Numbered from the stretch's first letter, positions 45,735 to 58,827 are shown. The stretch: 64,000 nucleotides of DNA from Curtobacterium sp. MCBA15_001 (GCF_001864835.1 NZ_MJGI01000021.1:269565-333564); one strand, 5' to 3'. Numbers and translations: made by a program. The notes: a model not told the origin generated them from the letters alone.

Positions 45735-46304
45735 TCAGAACGGGGTCTCGTCGTCGTAGGTGCCACCGGGGGTCGACCACACGTCGTTCGACTGTGCTCC
45801 ACCGCCCTGCTGGCCACCCTGCGGGGACCACGGCTCGTCCGAGCGGCCACCGCCGGCGTTCCCGCCGCCGTTGCCACCGAAGTTGCCGCCGCCCGAACCG
45901 CCGCCGACCTGGCCGCGTCCGCCGCCACCGCCGCTGCCACCCGCTGCGCGGGTGATCTGTGCGGTCGCGTACCGGAGCGACGGGCCGATCTCGTCGACCT
46001 CGAGTTCGATGCTCGTACGCTGCTGGCCCTCACGGTCCTGGTACGAGCGCTGACGCAGACGGCCCTGCGCGATGACGCGCGAGCCCTTCGTCAGCGACCC
46101 CGCGACGTGCTCGGCGAACTCGCGCCACACGCTCGCACGGAGGAACAGCGCGTCGCCGTCCTTCCACTCGTTCGCCTGACGGTCGAACGTGCGCGGGGTG
46201 GACGCGATGGTGAAGTTCGCCACAGCGAGCCCGTTCTGCGTGTAGCGCAGCTCGGGGTCAGCAGTGAGGTTGCCCACCACCGTGATGACGGTTTCGCCGG
46301 CCAT
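45735..46304 (-). CDS. ssb: Single-stranded DNA-binding protein
   Basis: 189 residues. OB-fold at 1-110 ([74 protein letters not shown]), then a Gly/Asn-rich disordered linker, and the acidic tip DDETPF that recruits replication proteins. Second gene of the operon, 3 bp after rpsF. Confidence 0.98.
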   Translation of the reverse strand: MAGETVITVVGNLTADPELRYTQNGLAVANFTIASTPRTFDRQANEWKDGDALFLRASVWREFAEHVAGSLTKGSRVIAQGRLRQRSYQDREGQQRTSIELEVDEIGPSLRYATAQITRAAGGSGGGGGRGQVGGGSGGGNFGGNGGGNAGGGRSDEPWSPQGGQQGGGAQSNDVWSTPGGTYDDETPF

Positions 46305-46307
46305 CGG

Positions 46308-46691
46308 TTACTCGGCGCTCGCGGTCGCAGCTGCCGGGGTGGCAGCGGCCTTGCGGGCGGCACGGGCCTCGTCGCGCTGCTTCTGGGCGGCGACCTGCGC
46401 CATGCCCTCTTCGGCGCGGAGGACCTTCGTGCGGAGCACGGCCTCGGAGAGACCGAGCTGGCGGTCGAGCTCCTTGGCGGCGTCGGCGGACGACGTGAAG
46501 TTCACGACGGCGTAGAGGCCCTCGTTCTTCTTCGCGATCTCGTAGGCGAGACGACGACGGCCCCAGACGTCGACGTTGTCGACGGTGCCACCGCTGTTGC
46601 GGATCACGGCGAGGAACTTGTCCAGGCTGGGAGCGACGGTGCGCTCGTCGAGCTCGGGGTCGAGGATCGCCATCAGTTCGTACTGGTGCAT
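46308..46691 (-). CDS. rpsF: 30S ribosomal protein S6
   Basis: 127 residues. [65 protein letters not shown] is the S6 core (1-65); the C-terminus is an Ala/Lys-rich extension common in actinobacteria. ATG 46691 is preceded by AGGAGGTG, a strong site. First gene of its operon; the leader at 46692-46800 can fold. Confidence 0.98.
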   Translation of the reverse strand: MHQYELMAILDPELDERTVAPSLDKFLAVIRNSGGTVDNVDVWGRRRLAYEIAKKNEGLYAVVNFTSSADAAKELDRQLGLSEAVLRTKVLRAEEGMAQVAAQKQRDEARAARKAAATPAAATASAE

Positions 46692-46811
46692 GCGGAACCC
46701 ACCTCCTTTGGTCTTGGCGGCTCCGGGCGGTTCCCGGAACAGGAGGGTTGATGCATGTGCGCCGACACACTGGTGCGGTCGGCACAACCCTGCAAGCTTA
46801 GCGGACAGCCT
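46692..46811 (-). promoter_or_regulatory. rpsF leader with stacked hairpins
   Basis: On the minus strand GGGTTG (46785-46790) pairs with CAACCC (46745-46750), enclosing GCCGAC/GTCGGC (46761-46783), with an asymmetric internal loop; a second hairpin CCGGG-N5-CCCGG lies at about 46719-46738. TAAGCT at 46795-46800 may be the -10. S6:S18 binds rpsF leaders in several bacteria, so autoregulation is possible. Confidence 0.4.
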
Positions 46812-46889
46812 GGAGGCCCGCCACCGGTCCGGCGGATCCGGTGCAGACCGGCGGACCGCACCGATGCGGCGGGGCCGCGCCGGGCCTCC
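46812..46889. repeat. Wide inverted repeat related to the palindromic repeat family
   Basis: GGAGGCCCG at 46812-46820 and CGGGCCTCC at 46881-46889 with about 60 bp between, containing further GGTCCGG/CCGGACC-type pairing. Lies just downstream of the CCA-adding enzyme stop (46896), so it may terminate it. Confidence 0.5.
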
Positions 46890-46895
46890 TGGCCG

Positions 46896-48332
46896 TCAGG
46901 CGGTCGCGCCGCGCGCGCTCCACCAGGTGCGCAGCCGGTCCTCGGCCTGGTCCGGGCCGAGGGGACCGTCCTCCATGCGCGCTTCGAGCAGGAAGCGGTA
47001 GGCCTCGCCGACCGCACGCCCCGGCGGGATGTCGAGGATCCGCATGATGTCGTCGCCGGTCAGGTCGGGACGGATCGCGTCCAGTTCCTCTTGGTCGGCG
47101 AGGACCCGGATGCGCTCCTCGAGGTCGTCGTAGGCGAACGCCAGTCGGTCGGCCTTCCGCCGGTTCCGCGTCGTGACGTCCGAGCGGGTGAGCTCGTGCA
47201 GGCGCTCGAGCTGGGGACCGGCGTCCCGGACGTAGCGGCGCACGGCGGAGTCCGTCCAGGCACCGTCGGTGTAGCCGAAGAACCGCAGGTGCAGCTCGAT
47301 CAGCCGGGCGACCGCGGCGATGGTGTCGTTGTCGAACCGCAGCGCACGCAGCCGCTTCTTCGCCAGCTTGGAGCCGACCAGGTCGTGGTGGTGGAAGCTG
47401 ACGGCGCCGCCGGGCTCGAGCTTCCGGGTCGCGGGCTTGCCGATGTCGTGCAGGAGCGCCGCGAGCCGCAGCACGGTGTCGGGGGCCGCACCGGCATGCC
47501 GTTCGTGCTCGTACCCGATCGCCTGGGTCAGCACCGTGAGGGAGTGCTCGTACACGTCCTTGTGGTGGTGGTGCTCGTCGATCTCGAGCTGCATCGCGGG
47601 CAGCTCCGGCAGGAACCGCTCCGCCAGGCCGGTGTCGACGAGCAGGCGGAGCCCGGGCACCGGGTCGTCGGTGTTCAGCAGCTTGACGAGTTCGTCGCGC
47701 ACGCGCTCGGCGGAGACGATGTCGATGGAGTCGACCAGTTCGGTCATCGCGTCGCGGACCTCGTCGGACACCGTGAACCCGAGCTGCGACGTGAAGCGCG
47801 CCGCACGCATCATGCGCAGCGGGTCGTCACGGAACGAGACGGTCGCGGTCTGCGGCGTCCGGAGGCGCTCGGCGAGCAGGTCCTCCACGCCGCCGTGCAC
47901 GTCGACCAGCGCGCGGTCGGGCAGCCGGAGCGCCATCGCGTTCACGGTGAAGTCGCGGCGCAGCAGGTCGTCCTCGATGGTCTCGCCGAACGCGACCTCG
48001 GGCTTGCGGGTCGCACCGTCGTAGACGTCACTGCGGTAGGTCGTGATCTCGACCTGCTCGCCCTCGACCCGTGCGGCGATGGTGCCGAACTGCCGCCCGA
48101 CGTCCCAGGTGGCACTCGCGATCGGCTCGACGATCGCCAGGACCTGGTCGGGCCGGGCGTCCGTCGTGAAGTCCAGGTCGGTCACCGGGCGCCCCAGGAA
48201 GGCGTCGCGCACGGGACCGCCGACGAGCGCGAGTTCGTGCCCCGCCTGGGCGAACGCGCGGGCGAGGACGGCGACGGGCGCGGTGGCGGCGAGTGCGTCG
48301 AGTCGTTCGACGGCCTGGGCAACGGACTGCAT
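46896..48332 (-). CDS. pcnA: CCA tRNA nucleotidyltransferase
   Basis: 478 residues. Nucleotidyltransferase domain with LVGGPVRDAFLGRPVTDLDFTTDARPDQVLAIVE (metal-binding DLDF), RRDFTVNAMAL, and an HD domain (LRLAALLHDIGKPATR), as in actinobacterial enzymes that add CCA to tRNA 3' ends. ATG 48332 has GAGGAC just upstream; the in-frame ATG at 48347 would add five residues. Divergent from the DUF6049-MurJ gene across about 120 bp. Confidence 0.94.
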   Translation of the reverse strand: MQSVAQAVERLDALAATAPVAVLARAFAQAGHELALVGGPVRDAFLGRPVTDLDFTTDARPDQVLAIVEPIASATWDVGRQFGTIAARVEGEQVEITTYRSDVYDGATRKPEVAFGETIEDDLLRRDFTVNAMALRLPDRALVDVHGGVEDLLAERLRTPQTATVSFRDDPLRMMRAARFTSQLGFTVSDEVRDAMTELVDSIDIVSAERVRDELVKLLNTDDPVPGLRLLVDTGLAERFLPELPAMQLEIDEHHHHKDVYEHSLTVLTQAIGYEHERHAGAAPDTVLRLAALLHDIGKPATRKLEPGGAVSFHHHDLVGSKLAKKRLRALRFDNDTIAAVARLIELHLRFFGYTDGAWTDSAVRRYVRDAGPQLERLHELTRSDVTTRNRRKADRLAFAYDDLEERIRVLADQEELDAIRPDLTGDDIMRILDIPPGRAVGEAYRFLLEARMEDGPLGPDQAEDRLRTWWSARGATA

Positions 48333-48457
48333 GACGTCCTCGATCATCCCAGATCGTCACCGCCGGTTGTCCACGACCTCCGCGCGGACGCCCAGGACCT
48401 CATGGTCCGCCCTCGTACACTCGTCGGTGGTCCGCACCGATCACGGACCCCACACGC

Positions 48458-52504
<4,047 letters not shown>

Positions 52505-52524
52505 CCCGCGCTCCCGGGTGCCGT

Positions 52525-52550
52525 GGAATGTGCCGCCGGTAGGATGCGTT
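52525..52550 (+). promoter_or_regulatory. SigR/SigH-type promoter candidate of trxBA
   Basis: GGAAT (52525-52529) and GTT (52548-52550) are separated by exactly 18 bp, the consensus of the thiol-stress sigma factor SigR (Streptomyces) or SigH (mycobacteria). It lies 35 bp before trxB, a classic member of that regulon. Confidence 0.6.
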
Positions 52551-52585
52551 GACCCGGTCAGAAGCAACGGAAGGGCACTGAAGGC

Positions 52586-53572
52586 ATGCGCCAGCTCATC
52601 ATCATCGGTTCCGGCCCGGCCGGGTTCACCGCCGGCATCTACGCCGCGCGCGCTCAGCTGCAGCCGCTCATCGTCGCCTCCAGCGTCGAGACGGGCGGCG
52701 AGCTCACCAAGACGACCGAGGTCGAGAACTTCCCCGGGTTCCCCGAGGGGATCCAGGGCCCGGACCTCATGATCAAGATGCAGGAACAGGCCGAGCGCTT
52801 CGGCGCCGAGGTCCTGTACGACGACGCGGTCTCCGTCGAGCTCACCGGCGACGTCAAGAAGGTCACCGTCGGCTCCGGCGAGACGTACGAGGCCCTCGCG
52901 GTCATCTACGCCACCGGTTCGGCCTACCGCCAGCTCGGCCTGCCGGACGAGGAACGCCTGTCCGGCCACGGCGTCTCGTGGTGCGCGACCTGCGACGGCT
53001 TCTTCTTCCGCCAGAAGAACATCGCCGTCGTCGGTGGTGGCGACTCCGCGATGGAGGAAGCGACCTTCCTGACCCGCTTCGCCGACAAGGTGACGGTCAT
53101 CCACCGCAAGGACACCCTGCGTGCGTCGAAGATCATGCAGGACCGCGCGATGAACGACCCGAAGATCGAGTTCGCCTGGAACAAGGAAGTCGTCGGGATC
53201 TCCGGCGCGACCGCGGTCGAGGGCGTCACGCTCAAGGACACCGTCACCGGTGAGACCTCCGAGCTGGCCCTCGACGGCCTGTTCATCGCGATCGGCAACG
53301 ACCCGCGCGTGCACCTGGTCCACCAGCAGCTGCAGCTCGCTCCCGAGGGCACCATCGCGGTCGAGGGCCGGACGTCCAAGGCCGTCGGCGTCCCCGGTGT
53401 GTTCGTCGCCGGCGACGTGCTCGACCACACCTACCGGCAGGCGATCACGGCCGCCGGTTCCGGTGCCGTCGCAGCGCTCGACGCGGAGAAGTTCCTCGCC
53501 GACCTCGACGACACCCTGACGGACCAGGCCGAGGGCGACACCCCGGTCGAGCCCGTCACCATCTCCGCCTAG
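52586..53572 (+). CDS. trxB: Thioredoxin-disulfide reductase
   Basis: 328 residues. FAD motif GSGPAG (8-13), redox-active CATC (C133, C136) in SWCATCDGFF, NADPH motif VGGGDS (149-154) and the C-terminal GVFVAGDV. Reduces thioredoxin with NADPH in the cytosol. A second short C-terminal extension is acidic. Followed by trxA after 59 bp; both are probably transcribed from the GGAAT-N18-GTT promoter. Confidence 0.97.
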   Translation: MRQLIIIGSGPAGFTAGIYAARAQLQPLIVASSVETGGELTKTTEVENFPGFPEGIQGPDLMIKMQEQAERFGAEVLYDDAVSVELTGDVKKVTVGSGETYEALAVIYATGSAYRQLGLPDEERLSGHGVSWCATCDGFFFRQKNIAVVGGGDSAMEEATFLTRFADKVTVIHRKDTLRASKIMQDRAMNDPKIEFAWNKEVVGISGATAVEGVTLKDTVTGETSELALDGLFIAIGNDPRVHLVHQQLQLAPEGTIAVEGRTSKAVGVPGVFVAGDVLDHTYRQAITAAGSGAVAALDAEKFLADLDDTLTDQAEGDTPVEPVTISA

Positions 53573-53631
53573 GGAATGGTCCGGCGTCCCGCGCCGTTCA
53601 ACCCACCGCACGACTTCTCGAAGGAGCACAC

Positions 53632-53958
53632 ATGTCCAACGCCAAGGCAGTCACCGACGCCACCTTCTCGGACGAGGTCCTGAAGTCCGACAAGACGATC
53701 CTCGTCGACTTCTGGGCAGAGTGGTGCGGCCCGTGTCGCGCCGTCTCTCCGATCCTCGACCAGATCGCCGAAGAGCACGCCGGCAAGATCGAGATCGTCA
53801 AGCTCAACGTCGACGACAACCCGCAGTCGGCCATGAACTACCAGATCACGTCGATCCCGGCGATGAAGGTGTTCAAGGGCGGCGAGGTCGTCAAGACGGT
53901 CATCGGTGCCAAGCCGAAGCCGGCCCTCGAGGCTGACCTCGCGGAGTTCCTCGCGTAG
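53632..53958 (+). CDS. trxA: Thioredoxin
   Basis: 108 residues, normal length. Active site WCGPC with C32 and C35, then NPQSAMNYQITSIPAMKVFKGGEVV, with the cis-Pro (SIP). Thiol-disulfide reductant for ribonucleotide reductase and others, regenerated by trxB upstream. Start ATG 53632 follows AAGGAG. Confidence 0.98.
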   Translation: MSNAKAVTDATFSDEVLKSDKTILVDFWAEWCGPCRAVSPILDQIAEEHAGKIEIVKLNVDDNPQSAMNYQITSIPAMKVFKGGEVVKTVIGAKPKPALEADLAEFLA

Positions 53959-53975
53959 GCACCCGCCCATCGACG

Positions 53976-54017
53976 CGAACGCCCCGTCCTCCATTCCATC
54001 GGAGGGCGGGGCGTTCG
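53976..54017 (+). terminator. trxA terminator hairpin
   Basis: 53976-53992 pairs with 54001-54017 (17 bp, one G-U position, 8-nt loop), 17 bp after the trxA stop. Confidence 0.8.
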
Positions 54018-54137
54018 TCTGTGCGCCTGCCTGGGTACCGAGGGTCCAGACGTTCAGGATCGGCCTGCGACTCGGAAGCCGGCTCGCGGAGACACATGTC
54101 GTACTGTGGCCGGAAGCCATGTGAAACGGAGAACGCG

Positions 54138-55442
54138 ATGACCAACGGCAACAGCCTCGACCCCTGGTACGACTCCTACGCCCAGCGCACCGCCGGGCTG
54201 AGCGCCTCCGAGGTCCGAGCCCTGTTCGCCGTCGCCTCGCGCCCCGAGGTGGTCTCGCTCGCCGGTGGCATGCCGTTCGTCTCCGCCCTGCCCCGTGAGC
54301 TCGTGACGGGCTCGCTGGACCGCGTGATGGCCGAGGACGCGGCCATGGCGCTGCAGTACGGCGGGGGCCAGGGGCTCCGACAGCTCCGCGAGCACATCGT
54401 CGACGTCATGTCGCTCGAGGGCATCCGTGCCAGCGCGGAAGACGTCGTCGTCACGACCGGGTCGCAGCATGCGCTCGACCTCGTCACGCGCCTGTTCATC
54501 GACCCGGGCGACGTCGTGCTCGCCGAGTCCCCGTCCTACGTCGGCGCGATCGGTGTGTTCCGCTCGTACCAGGCGGAGACGGTCCACGTGGCGACGGACG
54601 AGCACGGGTTGGTCCCCGAGGCCCTGCGCGAGACGATCGCCCGTCTGCGGGCCGCAGGCAAGCGCATGAAGTTCCTCTACACGATCCCGAACTTCCACAA
54701 CCCCGCCGGCGTCACGATGAGCCGCGAGCGCCGCATCGAGGTGCTCGACATCTGCCGCTCGAACAACATCCTGGTGCTCGAGGACAACCCGTACGGGCTG
54801 CTGTGGTTCGACGAGCCGGCTCCCCAGGCGATCCGCTCCATCGACGACGAGGGTGTGGTCTACCTCGGGTCGTTCTCCAAGACCCTCGCGCCGGGCTTCC
54901 GTGTCGGCTGGGCCCTCGCCCCGCACGCGATCCGCGAGAAGCTCGTGCTCGCGAACGAGTCCGCCGTCCTCGCCCCCAACTCGTTCGGGCAGTACGTCGT
55001 CAACGCGTACCTGGACGCCGCGGACTGGAAGGGCCAGATCGACACCTTCCGGGGCATCTACGCCGAACGCCGCGACGCGATGTTCCAGGCGCTGGGGGAG
55101 TTCCTCCCCGACCTCTCCTGGACCCGACCGAACGGTGGGTTCTTCGTCTGGCTGACCCTGCCCGAGTCCCTCGACTCCAAGGCGATGCTCCCGCGCGCGG
55201 TCAAGGAGCTCGTCGCGTACACCCCCGGCACCGCGTTCTACGCCGACGGCCGGGGTGCCGGCCACATCCGCCTGTCGTTCTGCTACCCGACGGCCGAACA
55301 GATCCGCGTCGGGGTCAAGCGCCTCGCGAACGTCGTGAACGGCGAACTCGAACTGCTCGAGACGTTCGGGTCCACCACTCGCCCGAACCCCGTGGTCCAG
55401 CAGGCCACCTCGGTCAGCGCTCCGCCGCCGAACGTCTCCTGA
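54138..55442 (+). CDS. PLP-dependent aminotransferase (class I/II, MocR-tail type)
   Basis: 434 residues. Fold-type I aminotransferase: LQYGGGQGLRQLREHI, VVTTGSQHALDLVTRLFIDPGDVVLAESPSYVG, IPNFHNPAGVTMS, and the PLP lysine in YLGSFSKTLAPGFRVGWALAP. Closest in style to LysN/2-aminoadipate or KAT-like enzymes. No N-terminal regulator domain. Start ATG 54138 has GGAG 6-9 nt upstream. Followed by the ligase-like gene after 46 bp. Confidence 0.92.
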   Translation: MTNGNSLDPWYDSYAQRTAGLSASEVRALFAVASRPEVVSLAGGMPFVSALPRELVTGSLDRVMAEDAAMALQYGGGQGLRQLREHIVDVMSLEGIRASAEDVVVTTGSQHALDLVTRLFIDPGDVVLAESPSYVGAIGVFRSYQAETVHVATDEHGLVPEALRETIARLRAAGKRMKFLYTIPNFHNPAGVTMSRERRIEVLDICRSNNILVLEDNPYGLLWFDEPAPQAIRSIDDEGVVYLGSFSKTLAPGFRVGWALAPHAIREKLVLANESAVLAPNSFGQYVVNAYLDAADWKGQIDTFRGIYAERRDAMFQALGEFLPDLSWTRPNGGFFVWLTLPESLDSKAMLPRAVKELVAYTPGTAFYADGRGAGHIRLSFCYPTAEQIRVGVKRLANVVNGELELLETFGSTTRPNPVVQQATSVSAPPPNVS

Positions 55443-55488
55443 CCAGCACTTTCCGTCGTAGCACCGCTCCTCCCGGAGGTCCTCTCGC

Positions 55489-56451
55489 ATGGCCGAGCTC
55501 AGCCGTCGTCACGTCGTCGTCGTCGCGGGAGGCATCTCCCACGAACGCGACGTCTCCCTCCGATCGGGGCGCCGCGTCGCCGACTCGCTGACCGGCTACG
55601 GCTGGCAGGTCGACCTCCGCGACGCGGACGCGTCGCTCCTGCCCGTCCTGCGCGAGTCACGTCCGGACGTCGTGTGGCCGGCGCTGCACGGCGCCTCCGG
55701 AGAGGACGGCGCGCTCCGCGGCATCCTGGAGGCCGTGGACATCCCGTTCGTCGGCTCACGATCGACGTCGGCCCGGCTGGCGTGGGACAAGCCCACCGCT
55801 TCGGCGCTGGTCGCCAGGACCGGCGTGCGCACTCCCCGCTCCGTCACGCTCTCCCACGACGTCTTCCGCGAACTCGGGGCCGTCGGAGTCCTCGACGCGA
55901 TCGCCGCCGAGCACCCGGTGCCGCTCGCCGTGAAGCCCGCACGAGGCGGCAGCGCCCAGGGTGTGACCCTGGTCGAGGACGTCGGAGACCTCCCGCGCGC
56001 CATGGTGACCGCGTACACCTACTGTGACGACGTCGTCGTGGAGCAACTCATCCGTGGGACCGAGGTCGCTGTCGGCATCATCGACACCGGGGACGGACCG
56101 GTCGCGCTCGCCCCGGTCGAGATCGTTCCGCGGAACGGTTTCTACGGCTTCGAGGCCCGCTACAACGCGGGGGAGACGACGTTCTACACGCCCGCGCGCC
56201 TGTCAGAGGAGAACACCGGTGCAGCCTCGGCCGCTGCGGTTGCGGCACATCAGGCACTGGGGCTCCGACACATCTCTCGCGTCGACCTCATCATCGACGG
56301 TGCCGGTACTCCATGGTTCCTCGAGGCGAACGTCCTGCCAGGCCTGACCGAGACATCGCTGGTCCCGCAGGCCCTGTCCGCGTCCGGCTTCGACCTCGGG
56401 TGGACCTACGCGGAGCTTGCCGAGCAGGCCATCCGGGATCACGCGGTCTAG
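55489..56451 (+). CDS. D-alanine-D-alanine ligase family ATP-grasp protein
   Basis: 320 residues. N-terminal AGGISHERDVSLRSGRRVADSL, WPALHGASGEDGALRGILEAVDIPFVGS, ATP-grasp lysine block PLAVKPARGGSAQGV, and FLEANVLPGLTETSLVPQA with the metal ligands Glu and Asn (E-x-N) kept. Similar to Ddl, which joins two D-alanines for peptidoglycan, but this near-parB paralog may have another substrate. A parS site starts at its stop codon. Start ATG 55489 follows GGAGG. Confidence 0.88.
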   Translation: MAELSRRHVVVVAGGISHERDVSLRSGRRVADSLTGYGWQVDLRDADASLLPVLRESRPDVVWPALHGASGEDGALRGILEAVDIPFVGSRSTSARLAWDKPTASALVARTGVRTPRSVTLSHDVFRELGAVGVLDAIAAEHPVPLAVKPARGGSAQGVTLVEDVGDLPRAMVTAYTYCDDVVVEQLIRGTEVAVGIIDTGDGPVALAPVEIVPRNGFYGFEARYNAGETTFYTPARLSEENTGAASAAAVAAHQALGLRHISRVDLIIDGAGTPWFLEANVLPGLTETSLVPQALSASGFDLGWTYAELAEQAIRDHAV

Positions 56452-56465
56452 GTTCCACGTGGAAC
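56452..56465. promoter_or_regulatory. parS site 1
   Basis: GTTCCACGTGGAAC, a perfect 14-bp palindrome matching parS (GTTYCACGTGRAAC). It begins one base after the ligase stop codon. Binding site for ParB. Confidence 0.9.
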
Positions 56466-56504
56466 ATCGTCGCTCACGCGCTGTACGGCGTTCTGAGCGA
56501 CGAT
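56466..56504 (+). terminator. Hairpin after the ligase-like gene
   Basis: ATCGTCGCTCA (56466-56476) pairs perfectly with TGAGCGACGAT (56494-56504) around a 17-nt loop, directly behind parS site 1. Confidence 0.55.
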
Positions 56505-56796
56505 CAGGGCGACGACGAATGCCACGGCGCGCAGGGCCTTTTCCGGGCGCTTTCGAGGCTGCTGAGGGCCACATCGGGGCGACACCCGCCCTCGGTGCCG
56601 GGAGGACCCGGGCGACGGATAGCACGTCGCTGTCCAGCGCCGCGTGGGCTACCTCGCGCTGAAACGATGAGCCGGGTTTCTCGCATGGGAACGCTCTGGT
56701 CATGTCCCCATGCTGGACGGGAGCAGCGACCGTTGTCGAGGAGCGCGCGAAATACGACCGAGCGGACATTCGTACGCGCTACCAAGTCGCTGTCGA
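56505..56796. other. Gene-free stretch between parS sites
   Basis: Within the 472-bp ligase-parB gap, this part has overlapping frames but none with a start, ribosome site and protein-like composition. No further motif is seen. Confidence 0.5.
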
Positions 56797-56797
56797 T

Positions 56798-56811
56798 GTT
56801 CCACGTGAAAC
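56798..56811. promoter_or_regulatory. parS site 2
   Basis: GTTCCACGTGAAAC, one asymmetric position from a perfect palindrome, in the ligase-parB gap. Confidence 0.88.
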
Positions 56812-56894
56812 GACGGCACAGCCGACGCTCCCGTGTCGGCGCGTCCCATCTTCTGGGCAGATAGCGCGAGCCACAGTTACTTGCGCTCACCGAT

Positions 56895-56908
56895 GTTCCA
56901 CGTGGAAC
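56895..56908. promoter_or_regulatory. parS site 3
   Basis: GTTCCACGTGGAAC with flanking symmetry extending the palindrome to 22 bp (56891-56912), just downstream of the parB stop (56924). Confidence 0.9.
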
Positions 56909-56923
56909 ATCGACCCAGCCGAC

Positions 56924-57895
56924 CTACTCCGCAGCGCCCAGCTCGCCCAGGATCCGGTTGAGATCGGCCGCATTCGCGAAATCGATGGTCACGCGGCCCT
57001 TCCGCGCGCCCATGGCGATCTGCACGCGAGTGTTGAGCCGATCTCCGAGCCGCTCCGCGACATCCACGAAATGCGCGTCGCGCTTGCTCGGCTGCACAGG
57101 AGCCTTCTTCGGCGCTCCCTGCGCCAGCTGCTGCGCGGCGGCTTCTGCCTGTCGCACCGACAGGTCCTCATTCACGATCTTCTCGGCCAGGTACTCCATC
57201 GCCTGCGCGTCCGGCGCTGCGAGGATCGCACGAGCGTGGCCGGCAGACAGGACGCCCGCCGCGACGCGACGCTGCACGGGGGAGGGGAGACGCAGCAGTC
57301 GAATCGTGTTCGTGATCTGCGGCCGCGACCGCCCGATCCGCTGTCCGAGCTGCTCCTGGGTGATCCCGAAGTCCGCGAGGAGTTGCTGGTACGCCGACGC
57401 CTCTTCAAGCGGGTTGAGCTGTGCGCGGTGGAGGTTCTCCAGCAGCGCGTCGCGCAGCATCGCATCATCGGGGGTTTCCTTGACGATTGCAGGAATCGTC
57501 GCGAGCCCGAGCTCCTTCGTTGCGCGGAGTCGACGCTCGCCCATGATGAGCTCGTACTGCGGCTGCGTCCCCGTGGCGCCCTCGATCGGTCGCACCACGA
57601 CGGGCTGCAGCACGCCGATCTCACGGATCGAGTGCACGAGCTCCTGCAGCTCCTCCTCGCGGAACTCCTTGCGGGGCTGCTGCGCGTTCGGCACGATGTC
57701 GAGCGGGTTGAGGTTCGCCAGGCGTGCCCCGGGGACGGCGACCAGGTCCTCAGCGGTCCCACCGTCAACCACCGGGGCGGATGCCGGCGTGCCTCCGGTC
57801 GGGAAGAACACGTCCACCGGGCGCTCCTGCTGATCCGGGGTCGTGGGGATGAGGGCGCCGATGCCCCGGCCGAGTCCGGTCCGCTTGGGTGCCAT
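56924..57895 (-). CDS. parB: Chromosome partitioning protein ParB
   Basis: 323 residues. N-terminal ParA-contacting segment (RTGLGRGIGALIP), CTP-binding domain with GERRLRA (119-125) and ENLHRAQLNP (153-162), helix-turn-helix (about 177-200) that reads parS, and a C-terminal dimerisation part. A CTP-dependent DNA clamp that spreads from parS and drives origin segregation. Start ATG 57895 shares one base with the parA stop. Four parS sites lie nearby. Confidence 0.98.
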   Translation of the reverse strand: MAPKRTGLGRGIGALIPTTPDQQERPVDVFFPTGGTPASAPVVDGGTAEDLVAVPGARLANLNPLDIVPNAQQPRKEFREEELQELVHSIREIGVLQPVVVRPIEGATGTQPQYELIMGERRLRATKELGLATIPAIVKETPDDAMLRDALLENLHRAQLNPLEEASAYQQLLADFGITQEQLGQRIGRSRPQITNTIRLLRLPSPVQRRVAAGVLSAGHARAILAAPDAQAMEYLAEKIVNEDLSVRQAEAAAQQLAQGAPKKAPVQPSKRDAHFVDVAERLGDRLNTRVQIAMGARKGRVTIDFANAADLNRILGELGAAE

Positions 57896-58788
57896 CAGTG
57901 CTTCGCTCCTCGTGCTGCGATCTCTGCGGCCGCCTCGAGGTACGAGAGTGAGCCGCTGGAATTGATGTCGTACGCCACGACACTCTGCCCGTAGCTGGGC
58001 GCCTCACTCACCCGCACTGATCGGGGGATCATCGCAGTGAGGACCTGTTCGCCGAAGTGCTCACGGACGTCCGCCGCCACCTGGTTCGCCAGGTTCGTGC
58101 GACCGTCGTACATCGTCAGCAGGATCGTCGAGACACGCAAGTTCGGGTTGAGGTGTCGTTCGATCAGCTCGATGTTGCGCAGCAACTGGCTGAGCCCCTC
58201 CAGCGCGTAGTACTCGCACTGGATGGGGATGAGGACCTCTTGTGCAGCCACGAACGCGTTGATCGTCAGCAACCCGAGCGACGGCGGGCAGTCGATGAAG
58301 ACGTAGTGGTACGGCTCGTCGAGCGACGACAGGTACTGGTCCAGCGCTGTCCGGAGCCGCTGCTCACGAGCGACGAGCGACACCAGCTCGATCTCGGCGC
58401 CGGCGAGGTGGATCGTCGCCGGGACGCACCAGAGCGTGTCGGACTCGGGGGACTGCTGCACGGTGTCGGCGATCGGCGCCTCGTCGACGATCACGTCGTA
58501 GATGCTCGCGACTTCTGCCTGGTGGTTCACGCCGAGTGCGGTCGAGGCGTTCCCCTGCGGGTCGAGATCGATCACCAGCACCCGAGCGCCTCCGTGCGCC
58601 AGGGCCGCGGCGAGGTTGACGGTCGTCGTGGTCTTCCCGACGCCGCCCTTCTGGTTTGACACCGTGACGATGCGCGTCTGGTCTGGCAGCGGGAACTGCT
58701 GCGTGGCGATGGCTCGCCGTCGCCGATTGAGGTTCGCGATCTCGCGAGCGAGTGGTGTCGACGCGTCGTAGTCGGTCGATGAACTCAA
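57895..58788 (-). CDS. parA: Chromosome partitioning ATPase ParA
   Basis: 297 residues. Deviant Walker A KGGVGKTT (47-54), VLVIDLDPQGNASTALG, and FIDCPPSLGLLTINAF, as in ParA/Soj. It hydrolyses ATP and moves ParB-parS along the nucleoid. TTG 58788 is the likely start, with GAGG upstream. A parS site at 58814-58827 lies just upstream, so ParB may affect its promoter. Confidence 0.97.
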   Translation of the reverse strand: MSSSTDYDASTPLAREIANLNRRRRAIATQQFPLPDQTRIVTVSNQKGGVGKTTTTVNLAAALAHGGARVLVIDLDPQGNASTALGVNHQAEVASIYDVIVDEAPIADTVQQSPESDTLWCVPATIHLAGAEIELVSLVAREQRLRTALDQYLSSLDEPYHYVFIDCPPSLGLLTINAFVAAQEVLIPIQCEYYALEGLSQLLRNIELIERHLNPNLRVSTILLTMYDGRTNLANQVAADVREHFGEQVLTAMIPRSVRVSEAPSYGQSVVAYDINSSGSLSYLEAAAEIAARGAKH

Positions 58789-58813
58789 CGAGTGCCTCTT
58801 CCCCGGGTTCAGT

Positions 58814-58827
58814 GTTTCACGTGGAAC
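58814..58827. promoter_or_regulatory. parS site 4
   Basis: GTTTCACGTGGAAC, in the 86-bp gap between parA and rsmG, 25 bp upstream of the parA start. Confidence 0.88.

Noticed and set aside
56505..56890. Possible gene between the ligase and parB
   Set aside because: Frames on either strand overlap parS sites, lack ribosome sites, and their translations are Arg/Ser-rich without protein-like pattern.
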